A DNA stretch of 7,174 nucleotides from Oscillospiraceae bacterium (GTDB taxonomy: Bacteria > Bacillota > Clostridia > Oscillospirales > Ruminococcaceae): positions 1 to 7,174 of the forward strand of contig JAFXOO010000298.1 in the NCBI GenBank assembly GCA_017528675.1, given 5' to 3'. Below, piece after piece: positions 1 to 5,073 of this stretch (its first letter is position 1; each line of letters begins with the position of its first letter). Position numbers and translations under genes: made by a program. Under the pieces are notes generated by a model. The model was not told the origin of the DNA. It saw nothing but the letters and a program-made list of their open reading frames with translations, and ran no database searches.

Positions 1-2
1 AG

Positions 3-698
3 TGGGTCAGAGTCTATTTTGAGGAGAATGCTTCGCCGGAGACCAATGCGGTCATCGGCATTTCAGGCGGTAAGGACAGTTCCATTGCTGCTGCCGTCTG
101 TGTGAAGGCACTCGGCAAGGACAGAGTGATCGGCGTACTCATGCCGCAGGGGGAGCAGGCCGATATTGATTGCAGCCGGCTCCTGGTGGATACCCTCGGC
201 ATCCGGAGCTATACCATTAACATCGGGGAAACCGTCAGCACCTTCATGGGCGAGCTCAGCAAGCATATTGAGCCCAGCAACCAGGCCATTATCAATACGC
301 CCGCACGCATCCGCATGACAACGCTCTATGCGGTGGCAGCGTGTGTCGGCGGCCGTGTGGTCAACACCTGCAATCTCTCGGAGGACTGGGTTGGCTATTC
401 GACAAAATTCGGTGACGCTGCCGGTGATTTCTCGCCGCTGTCTGATCTGACGGTGACGGAGGTGCTGCAAATCGGTGAACTGCTCGGTCTGCCGGACAAG
501 CTCGTCCACAAGGTGCCGATTGACGGTCTGTGCGGCAAGACGGATGAAGAAAACCTCGGCTTTACCTATGCAGAGCTGGATACCTATATCCGTGGGCTGA
601 CAGATCTCTCCGACAAGCCGGAGCTCAAGGAAAAGATTGACCGCATGCACCGGAACAATCTGCACAAGCTCAGGCTGATGCCGAAGTTTGAGCTGTAA
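3..698 (+). CDS. nadE: NAD+ synthetase, 5'-truncated by the window edge
   Basis: NAD+ synthetase activates nicotinic acid adenine dinucleotide with ATP and amidates it to NAD+ in the cytosol, the last step of NAD biosynthesis. The reading frame enters at base 3 with no start codon inside that fits, so the N-terminus is missing. The 231 visible codons contain the ATP-pyrophosphatase P-loop SGGKDSS (bases 63-83), a later KFGDAAGDFSPL segment and the C-terminal GLCGKTDEENLGFTYAELD stretch typical of the family. About 20 residues precede the P-loop here, so an ammonia-dependent enzyme of about 260-275 residues would lack only some 20-25 residues. An N-terminal glutaminase domain cannot be excluded because it would lie outside the window. 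The gene ends at a strong terminator, so it is transcriptionally separate from the ter-like genes and is probably an unrelated housekeeping neighbour. Family assignment is very secure; the ammonia-dependent subtype is inferred. Confidence 0.95.
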   Translation, partial: WVRVYFEENASPETNAVIGISGGKDSSIAAAVCVKALGKDRVIGVLMPQGEQADIDCSRLLVDTLGIRSYTINIGETVSTFMGELSKHIEPSNQAIINTPARIRMTTLYAVAACVGGRVVNTCNLSEDWVGYSTKFGDAAGDFSPLSDLTVTEVLQIGELLGLPDKLVHKVPIDGLCGKTDEENLGFTYAELDTYIRGLTDLSDKPELKEKIDRMHRNNLHKLRLMPKFEL

Positions 699-722
699 GA
701 GAACCCACTGTTCTGGCTTTCC

Positions 723-756
723 AAGGCCCTCTCCCGGACTGGGAGAGGGCTTTTCG
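723..756 (+). terminator. Intrinsic terminator of the NAD synthetase gene
   Basis: A perfect 10-bp GC-rich stem pairs GCCCTCTCCC (726-735) with GGGAGAGGGC (741-750) around a 5-nt loop, followed by TTTT at 751-754. It starts 25 nt after the stop codon. AA at 723-724 precedes the stem. This is a textbook Rho-independent terminator and isolates the downstream operon from nadE. Confidence 0.93.
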
Positions 757-771
757 TGTTATTGTTTCATC

Positions 772-785
772 CGGCTGCGAAGCCG
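772..785 (+). other. Small hairpin with GNRA tetraloop
   Basis: CGGCT (772-776) pairs with AGCCG (781-785) around a GCGA loop, a stable GNRA tetraloop. No T-tract follows, so it is not a terminator in itself. It lies just beyond the nadE terminator and has no assigned role; it may be chance. Confidence 0.3.
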
Positions 786-798
786 TGCTCTGTTCCTG

Positions 799-827
799 CT
801 GAGAATCGGAAAATGCCTATGTATAAT
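799..827 (+). promoter_or_regulatory. Possible weak upstream sigma-A promoter
   Basis: A perfect -10 hexamer TATAAT (822-827) lies 17 nt after CTGAGA (799-804), which matches four of six positions of the -35 consensus. Spacing is ideal but the -35 box is weak. Its transcription start would fall inside the dyad at 826-846, so a protein bound there could block it. It would serve the same downstream operon with a longer leader. Confidence 0.35.
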
Positions 828-846
828 TTGTACAGAATGCACAAAT
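826..846. promoter_or_regulatory. Operator-like inverted repeat
   Basis: The arms ATTTGT (826-831) and ACAAAT (841-846) are exact inverted copies separated by 9 nt; one further inner pair (C833-G839) can form. A 21-bp dyad of this size suits a dimeric helix-turn-helix regulator. It overlaps the -10 of the weak upstream promoter and sits about 50 bp upstream of the strong -35 box, so it could act as an operator for the first or an activator site for the second. No T-tract follows, which argues against a terminator. The regulator is not in the window. Confidence 0.4.
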
Positions 847-896
847 AATCTGAATGGTTTTCTACGGAGAAGCGGAGGAAGGGTGCGGAAATAGAA

Positions 897-925
897 TTGA
901 CATTTTCGACAAATCATGCTATAAT
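897..925 (+). promoter_or_regulatory. Consensus sigma-A promoter of the ATPase-ter operon
   Basis: TTGACA (897-902) and TATAAT (920-925) both match the consensus in all six positions and are 17 nt apart, the optimum. Transcription is expected to start near 930-933, giving a leader of about 100 nt before the ATPase start codon. A perfect core promoter predicts strong basal activity unless repressed, in line with the codon bias of the first genes. Repeats overlapping its spacer and initial transcribed region are listed separately. Confidence 0.88.
904..917. repeat. Promoter-spacer copy of a 14-bp direct repeat
   Basis: The 14 bases at 904-917 (TTTCGACAAATCAT) recur at 963-976 with two differences, sharing the invariant core CGACAAA. 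This copy lies between the -35 and -10 boxes, where a bound repressor would block RNA polymerase. Whether it is a protein site is inference; the match may be chance in AT-rich DNA. Confidence 0.35.
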
Positions 926-939
926 TGTAACGTGAGATA

Positions 940-952
940 TTAGATATTCTAA
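940..952. promoter_or_regulatory. Short palindrome in the initial transcribed region
   Basis: TTAGA (940-944) and TCTAA (948-952) are inverted arms around a 3-nt centre. The left part also forms a tandem direct repeat AGATATT-AGATATT (935-948). It lies about 10-20 nt after the predicted transcription start, a common place for repressor operators; it could also be a weak RNA hairpin. The role is unproven. Confidence 0.3.
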
Positions 953-962
953 CACTCTGATC

Positions 963-976
963 TTCCGACAAAGCAT
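963..976. repeat. Leader copy of the 14-bp direct repeat
   Basis: TTCCGACAAAGCAT matches 904-917 at 12 of 14 bases. The copies start 59 bp apart, one inside the promoter spacer and one at about +32 to +45. Two same-orientation sites flanking the transcription start could support cooperative binding or looping, but this is inferred from sequence alone. Confidence 0.3.
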
Positions 977-1021
977 AAAAATTCCCCGATATCCCGCAAA
1001 AAGAAAACAATTTTAAGGTAT

Positions 1022-1026
1022 GGAGG
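1022..1026 (+). promoter_or_regulatory. RBS that leaves the ATPase start ambiguous by one codon
   Basis: GGAGG at 1022-1026 lies only 3 nt before the ATG at 1030 but 6 nt before the in-frame ATG at 1033. The second spacing is closer to the usual optimum, so translation may begin at 1033 and the protein may be 875 rather than 876 residues. Confidence 0.7.
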
Positions 1027-1029
1027 TTT

Positions 1030-3660
1030 ATGATGCTGAAAGGACTATCGAAAGCAGAGGCTGAAGAAAGCCGGAAGAAATACGGGGATAATACCCTGAC
1101 ACAGATTCCGCCTGACCCGCTGTGGAAAAAGATTCTTGAGGGCTTTACTGACCCGATGATCATGATTCTGCTCGTTGCATTTGTCGTGCAGATCGTGCTT
1201 TTCATCCTGGACAAGACCGGCGTGGCCAATACGGATACCGAGTGGTATGAACCGCTGGGCGTTCTGATTGCAATCCTCATTGCAAACGGCGTTGCTGCAT
1301 TCAGTGAGAACAAGCAGGAAGGCAAGGCTTCCGCACTGAAGGCTGAGGAAGAAGCCAAGGAGATGGCCAAGGTCATCCGTGACAATGAGCTGACCGAGAT
1401 TCACGCAAGCGAGGTCGTTGTGGGCGATATCGTCTACTTGCAGGCCGGCGACAAGCTCCCTGCTGACGGCGAGATCGTCGAGGGCGAGCTCAAGGTCGAT
1501 CAGGCTGCCCTCAACGGCGAAACCGAGGAAGCGGAAAAGCGTCCTGTCGGTGAAGGTGAGTCCTATGAGATCAAAGACCTGCTCAACAAGCACTACGCAT
1601 ACAGAGGTACCGTTGCCTGCGGCGGCGAGGCCTATATGGAAGTCAAGGTTGTCGGTGACAAGACCCTCTTTGGTGAGCTGGCTCTTGAAGTACAGGAGGA
1701 TACCCGCCAGACACCGCTTCAGGTCAAGCTGGCAAAGCTGGCAAAGCAGATCTCGACCTTCGGCTATATCGGTGCCATCGCCATCATCGTCGGCGTTACC
1801 GCAAGCGCTGCCATCAAGGGTGAGCTTCCGACTGACGGTATCGGCTGGCTGAAGTTCCTGATGAATGCCATCACGGTTGCGGTTACAATCATCGTCTGTG
1901 CCGTTCCGGAAGGCCTTCCGATGCTCACATCCATCCTGCTCTCCTTCCAGAGCCTGAAGATGACCAAGGACAACGTTCTCGTCCGCAAGATCAACGGTCT
2001 CGAAACCGCCGGCAGCCTGAGCCTTCTGTTCAGCGATAAGACCGGTACCATCACCGAGGGCCGCCTCTCCGTGGTCGAGCTCGTGACCGGCAATGTCACC
2101 AAGTATGACGATTTTGACAAACTATGTCCCAAGCTGCAGCTTGATGTTGTCACCGGTATCGGTCTGAACAACAGTGCCCAGGCAAGCAGCGGACATGTTA
2201 TCGGCGGTAACAGTACCGACCGTGCCCTGATGACCTTCCTGATCGACTCCAAGGCCGACGGACAGATGAACAAGGACGAGGTCAGAGAGTTCAATGCCTT
2301 CAACTCCACCAAGAAGATGTCCAGCGTGACGATCTGCCGTGATGACCAGTTCATCACCTATATCAAGGGTGCGCCTGAGCGCATCGTGGAGAGATGCACA
2401 CACTATATCGACGAAAACGGCAATACCAAGCCGCTGACGGAGAAGGGCTATCTCATGCAGTACATCGACGAGCAGGCTGCCCGCTCGATGCGTCTGCTCG
2501 GCGTTGCCAAGAAGGACGGCGAGGGCGATGAGGGCGATCTGACGCTTGTATGCGTGCTCTGCATTAGAGACAACGTCCGCAAGGAAGCTGTCGATGCCAT
2601 CCGTGAGGTACAGGAGGCTGGCATCCAGGTCGTTATGGTTACCGGTGACCGCAAGGAGACCGCTGTTGCCATCGCAAAGGATGCAGGTCTGCTGCGTGAG
2701 ACATCTGACATTGCACTCACCTCTCAGGAGATGGGCGAGCTCACCGATGATGAGCTGAAGGCAAAGCTCCCGAATCTGCGTGTTGTTGCAAGAGCACTCC
2801 CGACCGACAAGAGCCGTCTGGTGCGCTGCGCACAGGAGCTTGACTATGTTGTCGGCATGACCGGTGACGGTGTCAACGACTCCCCTGCCCTGAAGAAGGC
2901 CGATGTCGGCTTTGCAATGGGCAGCGGTACCGAGGTTGCCAAGGAGGCCGGCGATATCACCATCCTCGACGACAACTTCTCCTCCATCGCAAAGGCGATT
3001 CTCTATGGACGTACCATGTTCAAGGGCATCCGCAAGTTCCTCATCTTCCAGCTCACGGTCAACGTAGCTGCCGTACTCACCTGCTTCATCGGTTCGCTCC
3101 TCGGTGACAACGGCGAGCAGATGATGACCGTTGTACAGCTCCTGCTCGTCAACCTTGCAATGGATACGCTCGCAGCAATTGCATTCGGTTCCGAGCCTGC
3201 TCTGAAGGAGTATATGAAGGACAAGCCCATTCCGAGACAGGCAAGCATCGTCAGCAAGCCGATGTTCATCCAGTTTGTCATCTCCGGTCTGTATATCACG
3301 GCAGCCTGCCTGTGCATCCGGTTCGTTCCGGCATTCAACGAGATGTTCGGCGGCGGTCACGACAACGAGTACCTGCGTTCTGCACTGTTTGCCACCTTCA
3401 TGATGGCCATTACCTGGAACGGCTTCAACGCCAGAACAGAGCATGTCAATGTCTTTGAGCAGCTCGGCAGAAACAGGAATTTCCTGCTCGTTATGGGCGC
3501 ACTCCTGGCTGTTCAGTTCATCTTCGTACAGTTCGGCGGAAAGGCGCTCAGCGTAGAGCCCCTGAACGTGCAGACCTGGCTGATCTGCTTAGGGCTTGCA
3601 TTCCTGATCATCCCGATCGACATCATCCGCAAGTGCATCACCAAGGCAGTTTCCAAGTAA
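1030..3660 (+). CDS. PMCA-type (type IIB) calcium-transporting P-type ATPase
   Basis: This membrane pump should export Ca2+ from the cytoplasm using ATP. The 876 residues have the full P2-ATPase plan: about ten membrane segments (near 42-62, 74-91, 244-262, 279-305, 667-691, 700-720, 745-765, 781-798, 817-834, 849-866), the catalytic aspartate D336 in FSDKTGT, the nucleotide-binding KGAPE motif (446-450), MVTGD (537-540) and the hinge TGDGVND (611-617). In M4, PEGLP carries the calcium ligand E294. M5 FQLTVNVAA and M6 LVNLAMD closely resemble eukaryotic plasma-membrane calcium pumps: N708 and D712 of ion site II are kept, whereas the SERCA site-I glutamate is alanine (A681) and its threonine is methionine (M711), so one Ca2+ per ATP is expected. 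The actuator loop reads NGET instead of the usual TGES, keeping the essential glutamate (E164). There is no calmodulin-binding tail. It is the first gene after the consensus promoter and lies 56 nt upstream of a calcium-binding TerD gene. Family is certain; calcium specificity is very likely. Confidence 0.93.
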   Translation: MMLKGLSKAEAEESRKKYGDNTLTQIPPDPLWKKILEGFTDPMIMILLVAFVVQIVLFILDKTGVANTDTEWYEPLGVLIAILIANGVAAFSENKQEGKASALKAEEEAKEMAKVIRDNELTEIHASEVVVGDIVYLQAGDKLPADGEIVEGELKVDQAALNGETEEAEKRPVGEGESYEIKDLLNKHYAYRGTVACGGEAYMEVKVVGDKTLFGELALEVQEDTRQTPLQVKLAKLAKQISTFGYIGAIAIIVGVTASAAIKGELPTDGIGWLKFLMNAITVAVTIIVCAVPEGLPMLTSILLSFQSLKMTKDNVLVRKINGLETAGSLSLLFSDKTGTITEGRLSVVELVTGNVTKYDDFDKLCPKLQLDVVTGIGLNNSAQASSGHVIGGNSTDRALMTFLIDSKADGQMNKDEVREFNAFNSTKKMSSVTICRDDQFITYIKGAPERIVERCTHYIDENGNTKPLTEKGYLMQYIDEQAARSMRLLGVAKKDGEGDEGDLTLVCVLCIRDNVRKEAVDAIREVQEAGIQVVMVTGDRKETAVAIAKDAGLLRETSDIALTSQEMGELTDDELKAKLPNLRVVARALPTDKSRLVRCAQELDYVVGMTGDGVNDSPALKKADVGFAMGSGTEVAKEAGDITILDDNFSSIAKAILYGRTMFKGIRKFLIFQLTVNVAAVLTCFIGSLLGDNGEQMMTVVQLLLVNLAMDTLAAIAFGSEPALKEYMKDKPIPRQASIVSKPMFIQFVISGLYITAACLCIRFVPAFNEMFGGGHDNEYLRSALFATFMMAITWNGFNARTEHVNVFEQLGRNRNFLLVMGALLAVQFIFVQFGGKALSVEPLNVQTWLICLGLAFLIIPIDIIRKCITKAVSK

Positions 3661-3682
3661 ATAGCAGACATTCGTCTGTTAT
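3661..3682 (+). other. Intergenic hairpin directly after the ATPase stop codon
   Basis: Bases 3661-3669 pair with 3674-3682 in a 9-bp stem with one G-U pair and an ATTC loop. It starts at the base after the stop codon. The stem is AU-rich and no T-run follows immediately, so full termination is unlikely. It may be an mRNA processing or stabilising element that sets the ratio of pump to TerD transcript. Confidence 0.45.
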
Positions 3683-3716
3683 ATAAAACCAATTTCTATT
3701 TTAGGAGGTAATTACC

Positions 3717-4295
3717 ATGGCAGTAAGTTTATCAAAGGGTCAGAAGGTTGATCTGACAAAGGGCAGAGCTGGTCTGAGCAAGCTGATCGTAGGTCTCGGC
3801 TGGGACACCAACAAGTACGACGGCGGCTTTGATTTCGACCTCGATGCTTCCGCATTCCTCTGCGGCGAGAACGGCAAGGTTTCTTCTGATGCCGACTTCA
3901 TCTTCTACAGCAACACCAAGCACAGCTCCGGCTCCGTTGAGCACTCCGGCGACAACACCAACGGCGGTGCAGAGGGCGATGATGAGGTCATCAAGGTTGA
4001 CCTGAGCCTTGTTCCGGCGAATGTCAGCAAGATCGCTTTCACAGTCACCATCTATGAAGCTGACGAGCGCCGCCAGAACTTCGGCCAGGTAAGCAACGCT
4101 TATATCCACGTTATGGATGAGGCTACCGGCGAGGAGCTCATCCGCTATGACCTCGGCGAGGACTTCTCCATCGAGACAGCCATCGTTGTAGGCGAGCTCT
4201 ACAGAAACAACGGCGAGTGGAAGTTCAACGCCATCGGCAGCGGCTTCCAGGGCGGTCTGTACGCACTCTGCCAGAACTTCGGCGTTAACGTCTGA
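3717..4295 (+). CDS. terD: TerD-family calcium-binding stress protein (canonical)
   Basis: TerD proteins are cytosolic beta-sandwich proteins that bind Ca2+ and belong to the tellurite and chemical-stress (ter) systems; the biochemical role remains poorly defined. The 192 residues match the usual length and carry all hallmarks in order: the N-terminal SLSKGQKVDLTK strand, GLGWD (26-30), the acidic DFDLDAS motif (39-45), DADFIFY (58-64), the loop GDN (78-80) to GDDE (87-90) that provides calcium ligands, and the C-terminal WKFNAIGSGFQGGL (168-181). A strong AGGAGG RBS (3703-3708) stands 8 nt before the ATG. The gene follows the calcium pump by 56 nt and precedes a paralogue by 30 nt. Codon use is highly biased (nearly all Asn AAC and Phe TTC, no CGG or AGG Arg), suggesting abundant expression. 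It could equally be named TerE; the paralogues are hard to separate by sequence. Family assignment is certain. Confidence 0.95.
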   Translation: MAVSLSKGQKVDLTKGRAGLSKLIVGLGWDTNKYDGGFDFDLDASAFLCGENGKVSSDADFIFYSNTKHSSGSVEHSGDNTNGGAEGDDEVIKVDLSLVPANVSKIAFTVTIYEADERRQNFGQVSNAYIHVMDEATGEELIRYDLGEDFSIETAIVVGELYRNNGEWKFNAIGSGFQGGLYALCQNFGVNV

Positions 4296-4325
4296 GTCCA
4301 TTAAAGCCTGCTAAGGAGGCGTTCT

Positions 4326-4925
4326 ATGTCAGTCAGTCTGCAAAAAGGACAGAAAGTTGAACTGAAAAAGGAATCCGGCGGCGCACTGACCAGTGTCATG
4401 GTCGGCCTTGGCTGGGATGAAGCACAGCCCGCAAGCGGCGGCTTCTTCAAAAGCCTGTTCAACTCCACCGAGGAGATCGACTGCGATGCATCCGCCATCA
4501 TCTGTCAGAACGGCAAACTTGTGAGCAATGCAGATCTCGTGTACTTCGGTAATCTGAAGCACAGGAGCGGCTGCGTGACACACATGGGCGATAATCTGAC
4601 CGGAAACGGTGAGGGTGATGATGAACAGATTCTTGTGAATCTTCAGCAGCTTCCTCCGGAATACGACAAGATCGTGTTCGTGGTCAACATCTTTGAATGC
4701 ACATCCCGTCATCAGCATTTCGGCATGATCCGGAACTGTTTCATCCGCATCTGCGATGACAAGGGCAAGGAAATGTGCAGATACAATCTGTCCGAAAACT
4801 ATGACAACATGACAGCAATGATCTTCGGTGAGCTGTACCGTCACAACGGTGCCTGGAAGTTCAATGCAATCGGTCAGGGAACCTCGGACACCGGTATCCG
4901 GGTGCTGGCCGAGAGATTCAAGTAG
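4326..4925 (+). CDS. Second TerD-family protein with an insertion and many cysteines
   Basis: This is a TerD paralogue of 199 residues, expected to be a cytosolic calcium-binding partner of the preceding TerD. It shares the SLQKGQKVELKK start, GLGW (27-30), IDCDAS (51-56) in place of DFDLDAS, NADLVYFGNLKH (68-79), a complete calcium loop from GDN (88-90) to GDDE (97-100), and WKFNAIGQG (177-185). Relative to its neighbour it has an insertion around residues 36-48 (SGGFFKSLF) between GLGWD and the acidic motif. This is the form I recall from one Firmicute TerD subgroup with an IDCDAS signature. It contains seven cysteines (53, 60, 83, 125, 138, 143, 151) against two in the first TerD, which might allow redox or thiophilic-metal responses (inference). 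An AAGGAGG RBS (4313-4319) lies 6 nt before the ATG, 30 nt after the upstream stop, so translation is operonic. A strong terminator follows. Confidence 0.93.
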   Translation: MSVSLQKGQKVELKKESGGALTSVMVGLGWDEAQPASGGFFKSLFNSTEEIDCDASAIICQNGKLVSNADLVYFGNLKHRSGCVTHMGDNLTGNGEGDDEQILVNLQQLPPEYDKIVFVVNIFECTSRHQHFGMIRNCFIRICDDKGKEMCRYNLSENYDNMTAMIFGELYRHNGAWKFNAIGQGTSDTGIRVLAERFK

Positions 4926-4945
4926 TTTCACAAAGCACTAAAATG

Positions 4946-4990
4946 CAGCAGAGCGGAAGTTGATCTTTAGATTTCTGCTCTGCTGTTTTT
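4946..4990 (+). terminator. Intrinsic terminator after the second TerD gene
   Basis: CAGCAGAGC (4946-4954) pairs perfectly with GCTCTGCTG (4977-4985). The stem can extend inwards over 4955-4960 and 4971-4976 with two G-U pairs, giving about 15 bp around a loop of about 10 nt, and TTTTT follows directly (4986-4990). It begins 20 nt after the stop codon. It should end much of the ATPase-terD transcript, leaving the downstream genes to read-through or an unseen promoter. Confidence 0.85.
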
Positions 4991-5000
4991 AGGGCAATAG

Positions 5001-5036
5001 CGCACAAGCAGCGCCAGTGCCGGCGCTTTTTGTGCG
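5001..5036 (+). terminator. Second terminator-like nested hairpin
   Basis: An inner GC-rich stem AGCGCC (5010-5015) with GGCGCT (5022-5027) is followed by a T-run (5027-5031), an intrinsic-terminator shape. An outer stem CGCACAA (5001-5007) with TTGTGCG (5030-5036) encloses it and would pair part of the T-run. It stands 10 nt after the first terminator and 24 nt before the RBS region of the next gene, so it is a tandem terminator or an attenuator-like element. Confidence 0.6.
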
Positions 5037-5059
5037 ATAGTGTCCAGAAAATCCAGGAT

Positions 5060-5065
5060 GGGAGG
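5060..5065 (+). promoter_or_regulatory. RBS that selects a GTG start
   Basis: GGGAGG at 5060-5065 lies 8 nt before GTG at 5074 and 14 nt before the in-frame ATG at 5080, so GTG is favoured. ATGs at 5067 and 5072 are out of frame; the latter is followed at once by a stop and overlaps the GTG. Confidence 0.65.
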
Positions 5066-5073
5066 TATGGAAT

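Larger units (their letters stand above)
757..1029. other. Regulatory intergenic region without a gene
   Basis: Together with the terminator, 331 bases separate the NAD synthetase stop from the ATPase start. No convincing coding frame is present: the short frames here lack ribosome binding sites and recognisable protein. The region becomes AT-rich towards the ATPase. It holds a small GCGA-capped hairpin (772-785), a dyad (826-846), one strong and one weaker promoter candidate and a leader of about 100 nt. No tRNA or recognisable riboswitch was seen. Confidence 0.75.

Noticed and set aside
688..894. Short 68-codon open frame after the NAD synthetase gene
   Set aside because: It runs through the intrinsic terminator, has no RBS and encodes a composition without recognisable features.
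926..1029. yybP-ykoY (manganese) or other metal riboswitch in the ATPase leader
   Set aside because: P-type ATPase and terC genes often carry this riboswitch, but the leader is only about 100 nt, AT-rich, and lacks the paired conserved loops and any terminator hairpin before the start codon.
2122..3444. Long 440-codon open frame on the minus strand within the ATPase gene
   Set aside because: It lies wholly opposite a certain P-type ATPase gene. It has no recognisable domain or RBS and reflects the strong codon bias of the + strand gene.
3732..4931. Open minus-strand frames of 189 and 200 codons opposite the two TerD genes
   Set aside because: They mirror the TerD genes almost end to end, encode no known motif, and arise from the same codon bias. 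The + strand proteins match TerD throughout.
4916..4944. Promoter-like TAAAAT (4939-4944) for the TerF-like gene
   Set aside because: The -35 position holds ATTCAA, a poor match, and the transcript would run at once into the terminator at 4946-4990.
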